Below, in pieces: positions 34,515-43,359 of a DNA stretch of 64,000 nucleotides (its first letter is position 1; each line of letters opens with the position of its first letter). The notes under the pieces are model-generated. The model searched no databases. It saw only the letters and a program-made list of their open reading frames with translations, and had not been told where the DNA came from. A program made the position numbers and the translations under genes. This DNA is from an uncultured Eubacteriales bacterium (GTDB lineage Bacteria; Bacillota; Clostridia; Oscillospirales; Ruminococcaceae), in the NCBI GenBank assembly GCA_900319075.1, contig ONMZ01000001.1, positions 1-64,000 of the forward strand, in the 5' to 3' direction.

Positions 34515-34868
34515 TCATTCAACAGATCTTGTACTTACAACATTTACTCCTGTGTCAGATACATTTTCGATAATAACATCCCCCATTTTGACAGGCAGAT
34601 CAATTTTGACAGATTTAATGTTGTTTACTACATCAAATATTTTATCCTTGGCAACTGCTTTTTCAGTCTTCACTGGTACAGGTTCACCGGATCTGGCAAT
34701 TACCGTTGTTGTCACGATCCTGACAGGGGCTGTAAGCTCGGTTTTTGCGTAATTTTCACCTCGAACACAATTATTTCCTTTAACAGAAACAACTTCGCCC
34801 TTTTCGTTGACCTCTGCTTTCAGAGAGCATCCCATCGGACAACAAATGCATGTAAGCTCTTTTATCAT
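34515..34868 (-). CDS. DUF1667 Cys-motif protein
   Basis: 117 residues. The N terminus has CICCPMGCSL (CX2CX3C) and a further Cys in NNCVRGENYA, resembling an Fe-S or zinc site. DUF1667 genes commonly follow FAD oxidoreductase and GlpA-like genes in Clostridia, as here; its start overlaps the oxidoreductase stop by four bases. A role in electron transfer is inferred. Confidence 0.88.
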   Translation of the reverse strand: MIKELTCICCPMGCSLKAEVNEKGEVVSVKGNNCVRGENYAKTELTAPVRIVTTTVIARSGEPVPVKTEKAVAKDKIFDVVNNIKSVKIDLPVKMGDVIIENVSDTGVNVVSTRSVE

Positions 34869-36142
34869 TGTGAAGCCTCCTCTATAAATATAGTTATAGC
34901 CTCGTCCGCTTCTTCAAGCTTTGATTTTTTCAGCACCAGATCCACCATTTCGCTTGGTACAAGTATCATGGACTTTTTACGCATTAGTTCCTTTTCACCT
35001 GATTTTATAACTATACTTGTATTTTTGTACACTCCACTTACTCTGAATCTTATATGAGTAAGTTCATCGGCGCTATCAACGTTTATTTTATACGGGACAG
35101 TATACCTTACACCGTTTCCGGTTTTTATCTCTATTGTTTCTTTAATGGGCTTTTTGCCGTTTAAAATATACCTTGCAGCGCTTTCTCCGGCTCTTGCAGA
35201 TTCTTCAGAAACAAAATCCACAAGGTCATGAACGTGAAGAACATTTCCACATGAGAAAACACCTTCAACACTTGTTTCAAGGCTTTCGTCCACATAAGCA
35301 CCATTGGTTCTAGGATCGATCTCAACTCCGCCGTCCACTGAGAGCTCATTTTCCGGTATAAGGCCGCAGGATAGCAAAAGGGTATCACACGGATAATACT
35401 CTTTGGTTTCTTCTATGGGCTGAAGATTTTTGTCTACCTTTGCTATATACACACCTTCAAGCTTTTCTTTACCTTTAATATCCACAACAGTATGGCTAAG
35501 CAAGAGAGGAATATTATAATCATCAAGGCACTGAACTATATTACGTTTTAATCCGCTTGAGTATGGCATAAGTTCTGCAACCGCTGCAACGTGTGCCCCT
35601 TCAAGGGTCATACGCCTTGCCATAATCAATCCGATATCGCCCGAACCTAAAATTACAACTTCTTTGCCTATATTTGCGCCTTCAAGATTTATAAGCTTTT
35701 GTGCTGTACCAGCGGTATAAACGCCCTGTGGTCTGTATCCGGGGATATTAAGGGCGCCACGTGGCCTTTCACGGCAGCCCATTGCAAGAACTACCGCCTT
35801 GGCATATATAGTTTGTACGCCCCTTTTTGAGCTTATAACTGTAATGGCTTTTTTATTGCTGTCTTTTAAACATTCAACAGAGAGCACCATTGTATTGAGT
35901 TCATATGGTATCTGCTCCTGTTTGATCATATTTGCATACCTTTCAGCATATTCAGGGCCTGTAAGCTCTTCCTTAAAGGTATGCAATCCGAATCCATTGT
36001 GTATACACTGGTTTAAAATACCACCCAAACGGCTGTCACGCTCAAGTATAAGCAGATCATCTATTCCTGCTTTTTTTGCCGCAAGTGCAGCTGCCATACC
36101 GGCAGGACCGCCGCCAATGATGATCAGACTATGGTCATTCAT
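34865..36142 (-). CDS. NAD(P)/FAD-dependent oxidoreductase
   Basis: About 425 residues with two dinucleotide-binding folds: SLIIIGGGPAGMAAALAAKKAG (FAD, residues 4 onward) and EVVILGSGDIGLIMARRM (NAD(P), about 160). VFSCGNVLHVHDLVDFVSEE completes the FAD site. The ATG at 36142 has a GGGGGG-containing site seven bases upstream. It overlaps the GlpA-like gene and DUF1667, forming a coupled three-gene module. Confidence 0.88.
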   Translation of the reverse strand: MNDHSLIIIGGGPAGMAAALAAKKAGIDDLLILERDSRLGGILNQCIHNGFGLHTFKEELTGPEYAERYANMIKQEQIPYELNTMVLSVECLKDSNKKAITVISSKRGVQTIYAKAVVLAMGCRERPRGALNIPGYRPQGVYTAGTAQKLINLEGANIGKEVVILGSGDIGLIMARRMTLEGAHVAAVAELMPYSSGLKRNIVQCLDDYNIPLLLSHTVVDIKGKEKLEGVYIAKVDKNLQPIEETKEYYPCDTLLLSCGLIPENELSVDGGVEIDPRTNGAYVDESLETSVEGVFSCGNVLHVHDLVDFVSEESARAGESAARYILNGKKPIKETIEIKTGNGVRYTVPYKINVDSADELTHIRFRVSGVYKNTSIVIKSGEKELMRKKSMILVPSEMVDLVLKKSKLEEADEAITIFIEEASQ

Positions 36143-37559
36143 TGTCCTGCCCCCCATTCTCAGTATATCTTCCTGTTTTTCTCACTTTTTCTATGGGTAT
36201 TCCCATCTTTTGTGCAAGCAAAGCCATTGTAGTAGGTGAACAAAAACCCGCTTGACATCTGCCCATACCTGCACGTGTGCGGCGCTTTACACCGTCAAGC
36301 GTTGTCGCTCCGAGAGGTCTGTTAATGGCATCGAGTATTTCCCCTTCGGTAACGGTCTCGCAGCGGCAGACTATTTTTCCATATGCAGGCTGCTGTTTTA
36401 TAAGCTCATTTTGTTCATCGACACTCAGAGAATTAAAGTGAGCAATACCCTTTCTTGTATCAATATAGTTCTTTTTACTTTCAAGGGGTATGATCTCACC
36501 GACAAGTTCTGCAAGATACTGTCCAATTGCAGGGGCGCTTGTAAGTCCTGGAGATTCTATACCTGCTGCATCTATGAAACCTCTGATATCACTGTGACCA
36601 ATAATAAAATCGCCTGTATCACCCACCGCACGCAGTCCTGTAAAACTTGTGATAACCTTATTAAACGGAATGTTTTTCACCGACAGCAATGCTTTTGACC
36701 TGACATCGTCAAGACCGGATTTTGTTGTTGAAACGTTTTCCTTATCGTCTATATTCTCAGCGGTTGGACCTGCAAGGAGGTTCCCGTGAACAGTTGGAGT
36801 AACCAGTATGCCTTTTCCCATTTTCGTAGGCAGCTGGAAGATCGTCCGGCTGACCAGCGCTCCGGCAGATTTGTCCAAAAGCATATACTCACCACGACGT
36901 GGAATGATCTTCATCGGTTTATCACTGACCATTGAGTGGATCTTATCGGCATACAGCCCCGCAGCATTTATAATACACCTTGTTTTCAGTTTTTCTTTAT
37001 TAGTGCTTATCTCAAACCCATCATCAAGCTTATCAATGGAAAGCACTTGAGTTGAGAGCTTAAAATCAACGCCATTTGCATAGGCATTTTCAGCGAAAGC
37101 AAGTGTCATTTCAAAAGGACATACAATTGCCGAGGTTTCCGCCAGAAGTGCTGCACAAACAGCATCCGAAAGGGCCGGTTCAAGCTTTCTCGCCTCATCG
37201 CCAGAGATTATAGAAACTCCCTTTACGCCGTTTTTATCCGCCTTTTCTTTCAATTGTACAAGACCAGGCTTATCATTTTCATCAAAACAAAGTACCATTG
37301 CACCGTTTTGTTTATATGCAAAGTCAAGCTTCCGGGACAATTCTTTCATCATATTGCTGCCCTGCACATTAAATCTGGCTTTTAACGATCCTGGTTTTGC
37401 ATCAAATCCGGCATGAACAATAGCACTATTGGCTTTAGTAGTTCCCTCGCAGACATCGCTTTCTTTTTCCAATACACAAGCATTGAGCTCATATTTTCCA
37501 AGCTCCATAGCAGCTGCACAGCCTACTGCACCTGCACCTATAATTATTACATCATACAA
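36135..37559 (-). CDS. GlpA-like FAD-dependent dehydrogenase with C-terminal BFD [2Fe-2S] domain
   Basis: 474 residues. An FAD-binding N terminus (DVIIIGAGAVGCAAAMEL) and DAO-type core are followed by a bacterioferritin-associated-ferredoxin-like domain (about 390-455) with CRC and GRCQAGFC, a four-Cys Fe-S site. Clostridial proteins of this form are annotated as glycerol-3-phosphate dehydrogenase, but no glycerol kinase or facilitator is nearby, so the substrate is uncertain. AAGGTGAT precedes the ATG. Confidence 0.85.
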   Translation of the reverse strand: MYDVIIIGAGAVGCAAAMELGKYELNACVLEKESDVCEGTTKANSAIVHAGFDAKPGSLKARFNVQGSNMMKELSRKLDFAYKQNGAMVLCFDENDKPGLVQLKEKADKNGVKGVSIISGDEARKLEPALSDAVCAALLAETSAIVCPFEMTLAFAENAYANGVDFKLSTQVLSIDKLDDGFEISTNKEKLKTRCIINAAGLYADKIHSMVSDKPMKIIPRRGEYMLLDKSAGALVSRTIFQLPTKMGKGILVTPTVHGNLLAGPTAENIDDKENVSTTKSGLDDVRSKALLSVKNIPFNKVITSFTGLRAVGDTGDFIIGHSDIRGFIDAAGIESPGLTSAPAIGQYLAELVGEIIPLESKKNYIDTRKGIAHFNSLSVDEQNELIKQQPAYGKIVCRCETVTEGEILDAINRPLGATTLDGVKRRTRAGMGRCQAGFCSPTTMALLAQKMGIPIEKVRKTGRYTENGGQDNE

Positions 37560-37648
37560 AGTATCACCTTCTCGTTAAAATTATATAAAAAATTTATATA
37601 TCTTTTAATAATTATATCACATTTGCTTTGAAAAATCAATAGAAAAAA

Positions 37649-37670
37649 GGACTGATAATAAAATCAGTCC
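37649..37670 (-). terminator. Terminator of the 66-residue membrane protein gene
   Basis: GGACTGAT (37649-37656) and ATCAGTCC (37663-37670), followed on the minus strand by TTTTTT. Confidence 0.75.
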
Positions 37671-37681
37671 TCATAGTTTTC

Positions 37682-37882
37682 TTATTTTTCGCTTGATGAA
37701 TCAACCGCAGCGGTATAGTCCTGTTGGTGCAGGACAACACCCTCGGGATATTTATCTTTTAATACATCCTCCAGTGAAGTATTGCCCATGTATGCAAAAA
37801 ACGACACAATCAAAATAAAAATGCTCATTATCATCATTATATCAAGTCTATAACGACCTTTTCTTTTTCTCCTCAATGCCAT
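37682..37882 (-). CDS. Small single-pass membrane protein
   Basis: 66 residues: a strongly basic start ([12 protein letters not shown]), one helix (about 14-32, [17 protein letters not shown]), then an acidic extracytoplasmic tail. GGAGG lies eight bases before the ATG, and it has its own promoter and terminator, so it is a real monocistronic gene. No family is recognised. Confidence 0.75.
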   Translation of the reverse strand: MALRRKRKGRYRLDIMMIMSIFILIVSFFAYMGNTSLEDVLKDKYPEGVVLHQQDYTAAVDSSSEK

Positions 37883-37911
37883 ATTACAAATCCTCCATTT
37901 AAAACAAGTAT

Positions 37912-37940
37912 ATTATACTACAATCCATGATCAATTGCAA
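37912..37940 (-). promoter_or_regulatory. Promoter of the 66-residue membrane protein gene
   Basis: Minus-strand TTGCAA (37935-37940), 17 bases, TATAAT (37912-37917). Confidence 0.65.
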
Positions 37941-37964
37941 GTGAAAAAAATAATTATAATAAAA

Positions 37965-38075
37965 CAAAAAGGCAGCCGGAAGGCTACCCTTTGCTTGTGT
38001 AAAAATTTTGGAGAGGATGAAACGAGCTAAGATATAATTATCTTAGTGTTCATACAATTCCTTTCTTGTCCTACA
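37965..38075 (-). ncRNA. Putative short transcript with an eight-codon frame
   Basis: A consensus promoter (38082-38110) and a terminator (stem 37971-37977 with 37982-37988, then TTTTTG) delimit about 110 nt. Inside, AAGGA precedes an ATG at 38053 that opens an eight-codon frame (MNTKIIIS, 38027-38053). An 8-bp hairpin (CTAAGATA/TATCTTAG) covers the end of the frame. It may be a small RNA or leader-peptide transcript; no known family is recognised. Confidence 0.5.
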
Positions 38076-38081
38076 GTTTAC

Positions 38082-38110
38082 ATTATAACAACAAATACCA
38101 AAAATATCAA
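38082..38110 (-). promoter_or_regulatory. Promoter of the short transcript downstream of pyrE
   Basis: Minus-strand TTGATA (38105-38110), 17 bases, TATAAT (38082-38087). Confidence 0.7.
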
Positions 38111-38170
38111 GAACAGATGAGTTACAGATTACTACAATTAAATTACAAATGTTTTCAATTTGTAACTAAA

Positions 38171-38833
38171 TCACAATTTCTTAGCACCGTAGGTATCTCT
38201 GTACTCCAGCATTTTATCAAGATACTCTTTTCCTTCAACAACTCCATTTTTGATAGCTTCAATAATGTCGTTGATATTAACAATAGAATAGACCTTAACG
38301 CCAAAGTCCTTATAAGCCTGATCGACGGCAGAAAGATCGCTGTCAAGAGCTTTTTCCATTCTGTCTACGGTTATGACCATAGCGGTAACATTAACATTTG
38401 CTGAACCGGTAAGCTTGGGCATGACCTCACGGAGCGCTTTACCCGAGGTCATAACGTCCTCAATAATAACGACCTTTTCATCATCTTCTAATTTTTTACC
38501 TACAAACATTCCGCCTTCGCCATGATCCTTGACTTCTTTCCTGTCAAAACAATAGCTTACTTCCATGCCGTATTTATTGTACAATGCAACGGCTGCCGAA
38601 ACCGCAAGCGGGATACCTTTGTATGCCGGTCCGAAAAGGGTCTGGGCCTCAATATTATTATCTTTTATACACTCAGCATAAAATTCTCCAAGCTTTGCAA
38701 GCTGAGCGCCGGTCTTATAGTTTCCGGTATTTACGAAATAAGGCGCTTTTCTTCCGCTTTTAAGAGTAAAATCACCGAATGTGAGCACTCCACAATCCAC
38801 CATAAATCTGATAAAGTTTTCCTTATAAGTCAT
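38171..38833 (-). CDS. pyrE: Orotate phosphoribosyltransferase
   Basis: Joins orotate to PRPP in UMP synthesis. The PRPP motif is VVIIEDVMTSGKALREV (about 119-135). The N terminus DFTLKSGRKAPYFVNTG and AYKGIPLAVSAAVALYNK are typical. Length of 220 residues is normal. GAAAGG precedes the ATG. It is monocistronic here, separate from pyrB at 42227. Confidence 0.93.
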   Translation of the reverse strand: MTYKENFIRFMVDCGVLTFGDFTLKSGRKAPYFVNTGNYKTGAQLAKLGEFYAECIKDNNIEAQTLFGPAYKGIPLAVSAAVALYNKYGMEVSYCFDRKEVKDHGEGGMFVGKKLEDDEKVVIIEDVMTSGKALREVMPKLTGSANVNVTAMVITVDRMEKALDSDLSAVDQAYKDFGVKVYSIVNINDIIEAIKNGVVEGKEYLDKMLEYRDTYGAKKL

Positions 38834-38867
38834 ATTTAACGATCCTTTCGATTTATTTTACATAATA

Positions 38868-38896
38868 ATTGTAACACACATCTGTATTTATTTCAA
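38868..38896 (-). promoter_or_regulatory. pyrE promoter
   Basis: Minus-strand TTGAAA (38891-38896), 17 bases, TACAAT (38868-38873). Confidence 0.65.
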
Positions 38897-38918
38897 TAGT
38901 TATTTTTAAACTTGTATA

Positions 38919-38947
38919 TTGACAGCTTATAACCAGTAATGTATAAT
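38919..38947 (+). promoter_or_regulatory. Promoter of the HAD phosphatase gene
   Basis: TTGACA (38919-38924), 17 bases, TATAAT (38942-38947). Transcription should begin near 38954, which excludes the ATG at 38949 as start. Confidence 0.75.
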
Positions 38948-38963
38948 CATGACGGGTGATAAA

Positions 38964-39782
38964 ATGAAAACGCTGTATATCTCCGACCTTGACGGTACAT
39001 TATTAACAAGCGATCAGTGCACATCTGACTTTACCAACAAAACAATAAACGAACTTACAAATAAAGGTATGCTTTTTTCATATGCAACCGCACGCTCGTT
39101 CAACACATCAAAAATTGTGACAACCGGTTTAAAAGTAAAAATGCCGATCATAGTCTACAACGGCACACTTATAAAAGACGGCACAACAGGCGATGTACTG
39201 ATAAAGAATACTTTTAATAAACAACAGGCAGAAGAGTTATTATATGACCTTATTCAAAATGGAATATATCCCATAGTTTATTCCTTTACAGATGGTACTG
39301 AACATTTTTCATATATAAGAGAAAAAGTAAGTAAAGCAGAATCGGAGTTTCTGTTTACAAGGAAAGGTGATCCAAGAGACAGACCGGTTGAGAGCCTGAC
39401 AGAACTTATCAGCGGTGAGGTTTTCTATTTTACCTGCATTGATGATCAGCGCAAGCTTGAGCCGATATATAACAAGTATAAGGATATTCATAAATGCTTC
39501 TGCCAAAGGGACATTTACACAGGGGAACAATGGCTTGAGATCATACCTGAAGCCGCTTCAAAAGCTAATGCTGTAAAACAGCTCAAAAAACTTACAGGCT
39601 GCGATAAAACCGTTGTATTTGGTGATGGGATCAACGATATTGATATGTTTTTGACAGCAGATGAATCATACGCAGTAGTAAATGCCGATCCCGCTGTTAA
39701 ACATTTTGCAACAGGTATTATTGCATCAAACAACGATGACGGAGTTGCAAAGTTTCTGCTTGAACACTTTGATCGGAAATAG
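38964..39782 (+). CDS. Cof-type HAD hydrolase
   Basis: A haloacid-dehalogenase phosphatase of about 272 residues. Motif I is ISDLDGTLLTSDQ, motif II lies in ATARSFNTSK, and motifs III/IV are SKANAVKQLKK and VVFGDGINDIDMFLTAD. A C2 cap sits between. Substrate is probably a sugar phosphate or flavin nucleotide. The ATG at 38964 has GGTGA upstream. A MITE-like element begins two bases after the stop. Confidence 0.9.
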   Translation: MKTLYISDLDGTLLTSDQCTSDFTNKTINELTNKGMLFSYATARSFNTSKIVTTGLKVKMPIIVYNGTLIKDGTTGDVLIKNTFNKQQAEELLYDLIQNGIYPIVYSFTDGTEHFSYIREKVSKAESEFLFTRKGDPRDRPVESLTELISGEVFYFTCIDDQRKLEPIYNKYKDIHKCFCQRDIYTGEQWLEIIPEAASKANAVKQLKKLTGCDKTVVFGDGINDIDMFLTADESYAVVNADPAVKHFATGIIASNNDDGVAKFLLEHFDRK

Positions 39783-39783
39783 C

Positions 39784-40119
39784 AAAAGCCTTGCTGCCAT
39801 AAGTATGGTACTCATACAGAAGTATTATAAACGCTTTTTGGGGAAAACCCTTTTGCAAAATGGGTTCCGCTAACGGCAAAGCCGTTAGCTACGGAGAATT
39901 GACCTTTTGGTCAATTCTCTGCCCAAACCGAGCGCCGGTGCGCCCTTCTCCTAAAACTCTTAATGATTTTTACCCCCGGTGGATAAAACCATCGGGGGGG
40001 AAAAATAGTTATGGTCAAGAAATGCAGTTAGGAAACAGTCCTTCGCAATAAAAGATGTTCCACAAAACGTTTTATAAATCTTCTATATAGGTACCTACCT
40101 TAGGGACAGCAAGGCTTTT
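39784..40119. mobile_element. MITE-like element with about 57-bp imperfect terminal inverted repeats
   Basis: Left end 39784-39840 and right end (reverse complement of about 40062-40119) align over roughly 57 bases, the outer 13 (AAAAGCCTTGCTG) exactly and about three quarters overall. The interior is non-coding and holds three hairpins: 39869-39889 (GCTAACGGC arms), 39894-39919 (GAGAATTGACC arms) and 39973-39998 (CCCCCGGTGG arms, one wobble). No transposase is present. A clear target-site duplication is not visible. Confidence 0.7.
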
Positions 40120-40175
40120 TTATTATTCAGCCATTCATGCTTTGTAAGAAAGCTTACATGACTATTCTTCGTATT

Positions 40176-41657
40176 TTAAGAACTGCTATACGCTCTCCTT
40201 TTGGATAGTTTCCTTATGTGCTTGCAGCGAGCCAGCTTTTTTACATATTTTTTAGTATCCTCCGCTACTACCCCATTAAGCATCAAAAGGGCAATAAGGT
40301 TTGGAATTGCCATAAGTCCGTTAAAGATATCTGCTATAGTCCATACAGATGAAACTGTCATATACGGGCCGATAGCTATTGCAAGAATATAAAGATATCT
40401 GTATACTTTAACAGCTTTGATCTTTCCGCCTGTTAGATACTCCATGCACCTTTCACCGTAATAATTCCAGCCAAGCAGAGTTGTAAAGGCAAAGAACACA
40501 AGACAGATCATAAGCACAAATGCAGGTACAGATGCGGGCAGGAAAGAAAATCCGTTGCGAAAGGCATGTGTTGTCACCTCAACGCCCTCATAAGGTGCAT
40601 TTGTAACGGGATTTATCGCCTCATAGCTCCCCATCATAACGATCGCAAATCCGGTCATGGTACATATGACAACAGTATCTATGAATGTCCCCATCATCGA
40701 GACCAGCCCCTGTCTTACAGGTTCTTTGGTCTGTGCAGCGGCTGCCGCAATAGGGGCAGAGCCAAGCCCGGCTTCATTGGAGAAAATTCCCCTTGCAACG
40801 CCCTTTTGCATTGCCAGAAACATCATAGGGATCGTTCCGCCTGCAACAGCCTTCATATTAAATGCGTCTTTAAAAATCAGCGAAACAGCTCCCGGAAGCT
40901 TATTTATATTCAGCACGATCAAGCTTATCGCTGAAACAACATAAAGAATAGCCATAAACGGCACAATGACCTGAGAAACACCTGATATACGTTTGATACC
41001 GCCAACAATAACAAGTCCGGCACAAACGGTTATAATTGCTCCGGATAAGACCACAGCAACCGTATACTCTTTACCAAAAAGAGAGATCGTGTTGGTCTTG
41101 TTCTCATCAAAATAGTTCTGGAATGCGGTAGTTATACCATTTATCTGAGAAAAAGTACCAATGCCGAATAATCCTACACAAGCGCCAAAAAATGCAAATA
41201 CTTTTGCCAACCACTTCCATTTTTTGCCCATGCCATATTCTATGTAATAAAACGGGCCTCCAAGGATATGTCCGTCTTTGTCTATTTTTCTGTATTTTAC
41301 AGCAAGAAAACACTCTGCATATTTTGTAGCCATACCAAACAGCGCAGCGATCCACATCCACAACAGCGCTCCCGGTCCACCGGCAAGTATTCCGACAGCT
41401 GTTGCAACACCAACAATATTTCCTGTTCCAATTGTGGCTGAAAGAGCTGTACAAAGAGCTGCAAAGCTGGAGATCTCGCCTCCGTCTGCTCCTTTTTCAT
41501 TTTTAAAAATAAAATAAAATGCTCTTGGAAGATGAAAGATCTGTATAAATTTAACTCTGAATGTAAAGAAAAATCCAACAAATAAAATTGCTGCGATCAA
41601 AGGAATTCCCCACACATAATCATCCAGAGACTGAAGAAAATCATTAAATGCAGTCAT
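40176..41657 (-). CDS. Sodium:alanine symporter (AGCS family)
   Basis: A 493-residue polytopic carrier importing alanine or glycine with sodium. Family signatures include GTGNIVGVATAVGILAGGPG (about 75-94), GVARGIFSNEAGLGSAPIAA and CMTGFAIVMMG. About ten membrane helices are predicted. AAAGGA precedes the ATG. It is monocistronic, with AT-rich DNA on both sides. Confidence 0.92.
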   Translation of the reverse strand: MTAFNDFLQSLDDYVWGIPLIAAILFVGFFFTFRVKFIQIFHLPRAFYFIFKNEKGADGGEISSFAALCTALSATIGTGNIVGVATAVGILAGGPGALLWMWIAALFGMATKYAECFLAVKYRKIDKDGHILGGPFYYIEYGMGKKWKWLAKVFAFFGACVGLFGIGTFSQINGITTAFQNYFDENKTNTISLFGKEYTVAVVLSGAIITVCAGLVIVGGIKRISGVSQVIVPFMAILYVVSAISLIVLNINKLPGAVSLIFKDAFNMKAVAGGTIPMMFLAMQKGVARGIFSNEAGLGSAPIAAAAAQTKEPVRQGLVSMMGTFIDTVVICTMTGFAIVMMGSYEAINPVTNAPYEGVEVTTHAFRNGFSFLPASVPAFVLMICLVFFAFTTLLGWNYYGERCMEYLTGGKIKAVKVYRYLYILAIAIGPYMTVSSVWTIADIFNGLMAIPNLIALLMLNGVVAEDTKKYVKKLARCKHIRKLSKRRAYSSS

Positions 41658-41764
41658 TGTTATATCCTTTCTGAACTATATAATATGATTTTAACATATC
41701 TGCCCTATAATTTCGTTGAAATTATAACAATATTTATTTAACAACTTAAAAACAGTATCAGCTA

Positions 41765-41793
41765 TTGAAAAAAGCGTCTGTATATAGTATAAT
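41765..41793 (+). promoter_or_regulatory. Promoter of the 107-residue protein gene
   Basis: TTGAAA (41765-41770), 17 bases, TATAAT (41788-41793). Confidence 0.7.
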
Positions 41794-41811
41794 GTATCTG
41801 AGGTGAATAAA

Positions 41812-42135
41812 ATGCTTAAAGGATACTTTGATCTTCCCACGATCTCTTTTTTTACACAAAAAAACATCTGGGCAGGCAGCTTATATACTAATTTCAGTTA
41901 CAGGATAATGCCGGTTGAACAAAAAGGGGACGAAAACACGCCTCCTTTAAAGGAGCTACACACATACGTATGGTACGGTACACAGTGCTACAGCGAGGTA
42001 AAGGATTTCGTTTGCGAATTTCATGAACCTATGACAGCCGAAGGGCTTGAGAATACACGAAATGATCTTACGCAGGCAGTGGAACAATTCAAAAAAGTCC
42101 GCAGAGAGATCAAAACAGATTTCAAGCTTCACTAA
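41812..42135 (+). CDS. Conserved-looking small protein of unknown function
   Basis: 107 residues. GAGGTG lies six bases before the ATG at 41812, and a promoter and terminator frame the gene. It has a beta-rich N-terminal part (NIWAGSLYTNFSYRIMP, ELHTYVWYGTQCYSEV) and a helical basic end (QAVEQFKKVRREIKTDFKLH). No family is recognised. Confidence 0.75.
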   Translation: MLKGYFDLPTISFFTQKNIWAGSLYTNFSYRIMPVEQKGDENTPPLKELHTYVWYGTQCYSEVKDFVCEFHEPMTAEGLENTRNDLTQAVEQFKKVRREIKTDFKLH

Positions 42136-42140
42136 AATCA

Positions 42141-42187
42141 AAACAACCTTACATTTTGTGTTAAAACACAATGATGTAAGGTTGTTA
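42141..42187 (+). terminator. Terminator after the 107-residue protein gene
   Basis: AACAACCTTACAT (42142-42154) pairs with ATGTAAGGTTGTT (42174-42186), with a further inner stem, followed by a T-rich tail. It may serve pyrB on the other strand also. Confidence 0.8.
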
Positions 42188-42226
42188 TATTTTTATATAT
42201 TCATATTAACAGCACAAGCAATAATA

Positions 42227-43309
42227 CTATTCCACTAAAGTTCTTTCATCGCAATACTCACAAACAAGGGTTGTCCCATCCCCGTGGAAGTAATGGGGCA
42301 AATATGTTTCCTGATGTGTTATACAATTGGGATTTGAGCATTTTGTATGGATATGCTCGCTGCCCACAATAAGCGGAGCAGGTTTATCTGAATTCTCAAG
42401 CACAGTCAGGATCAGCGCCATACGAATGTACATTCCATACTTAGCTTGCTTGAAATACATAGCTCTTGGGTCTTCATCGACCTCGATAGCTATTTCATCC
42501 ACCCGAGGCAGTGGATGCAGCACAACAAGGTCTTCCTTGGCGTGTGACATTTTTTTATTGTCAAGGATATAATTGCCTTTTTGTTTTTCATAATCCTCGA
42601 GACTTGCAAACCTCTCCCGCTGGATCCTGGTCATATAAAGCACATCAAGCTCGCTGATAGCCTTATCAAGATCCGTTTGCTCAACAAAATCATGTCCGCC
42701 TGCATACAGAATATCTTTTATATATGTAGGAATAGTCAGCTCCGGTGTGGAGATAAGTACAAATTTGTTGTTTTTAAAACAGGACATTGCCTTGATCAAC
42801 GAATGGACAGTCCGTCCGTTTTTAAGATCACCGCAAAAACCTATGGTCATATTATCAAGATGACCTTTTTCTTCTTTAAGTGTAAGCAGATCAGTAAGAG
42901 TCTGTGTAGGATGCAGATGACCGCCATCGCCTGCATTTATTATAGGGCATTCTGTGGTAAGGGCAGCTGCTTTTACGGAACCAGCCACCGGATGACGCAT
43001 TACCACAACATCGGCATACTCTGAAACGATCTTAGTGGTATCTTTAATATTTTCACCCTTTGCAACAGACGATGTAGCCGGATTATCAAATCCGATAATC
43101 GTTCCGCCAAGTCTGAGCATAGCTGTCTGAAAAGACATCTGCGTCCTTGTGGAAGGTTCATAAAAAAGTGTACCCATGATCTTTCCATCGCAAGCCTTGG
43201 AATACTTTTTTGGGTCTGCAATTATATCATGAGCCCGTGACAAAAGTTTTTCCCACCATTGAACAGGATAATCATTAAGGTCTATCAGATTCAGGTTGTT
43301 ATAAATCAT
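42227..43309 (-). CDS. pyrB: Aspartate carbamoyltransferase with PyrI-like C-terminal zinc module
   Basis: Catalyses the first committed step of pyrimidine synthesis. The ATG at 43309 has AAGGAG nine bases upstream. Catalytic motifs are FYEPSTRTQMSF (about 48-59), HPTQTLTDLL and HPLPRVDEI. After the catalytic domain (about 310 residues) comes about 45 residues with KCSNPNCITHQE and VCEYCDE, matching the four-Cys zinc site of PyrI. The allosteric nucleotide-binding half of PyrI is absent. rnmV lies 50 bases upstream. Confidence 0.92.
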   Translation of the reverse strand: MIYNNLNLIDLNDYPVQWWEKLLSRAHDIIADPKKYSKACDGKIMGTLFYEPSTRTQMSFQTAMLRLGGTIIGFDNPATSSVAKGENIKDTTKIVSEYADVVVMRHPVAGSVKAAALTTECPIINAGDGGHLHPTQTLTDLLTLKEEKGHLDNMTIGFCGDLKNGRTVHSLIKAMSCFKNNKFVLISTPELTIPTYIKDILYAGGHDFVEQTDLDKAISELDVLYMTRIQRERFASLEDYEKQKGNYILDNKKMSHAKEDLVVLHPLPRVDEIAIEVDEDPRAMYFKQAKYGMYIRMALILTVLENSDKPAPLIVGSEHIHTKCSNPNCITHQETYLPHYFHGDGTTLVCEYCDERTLVE

Positions 43310-43359
43310 CTTGCACATCTCCTTATCCAGATATATTATATCATAAACATAATTCACTT

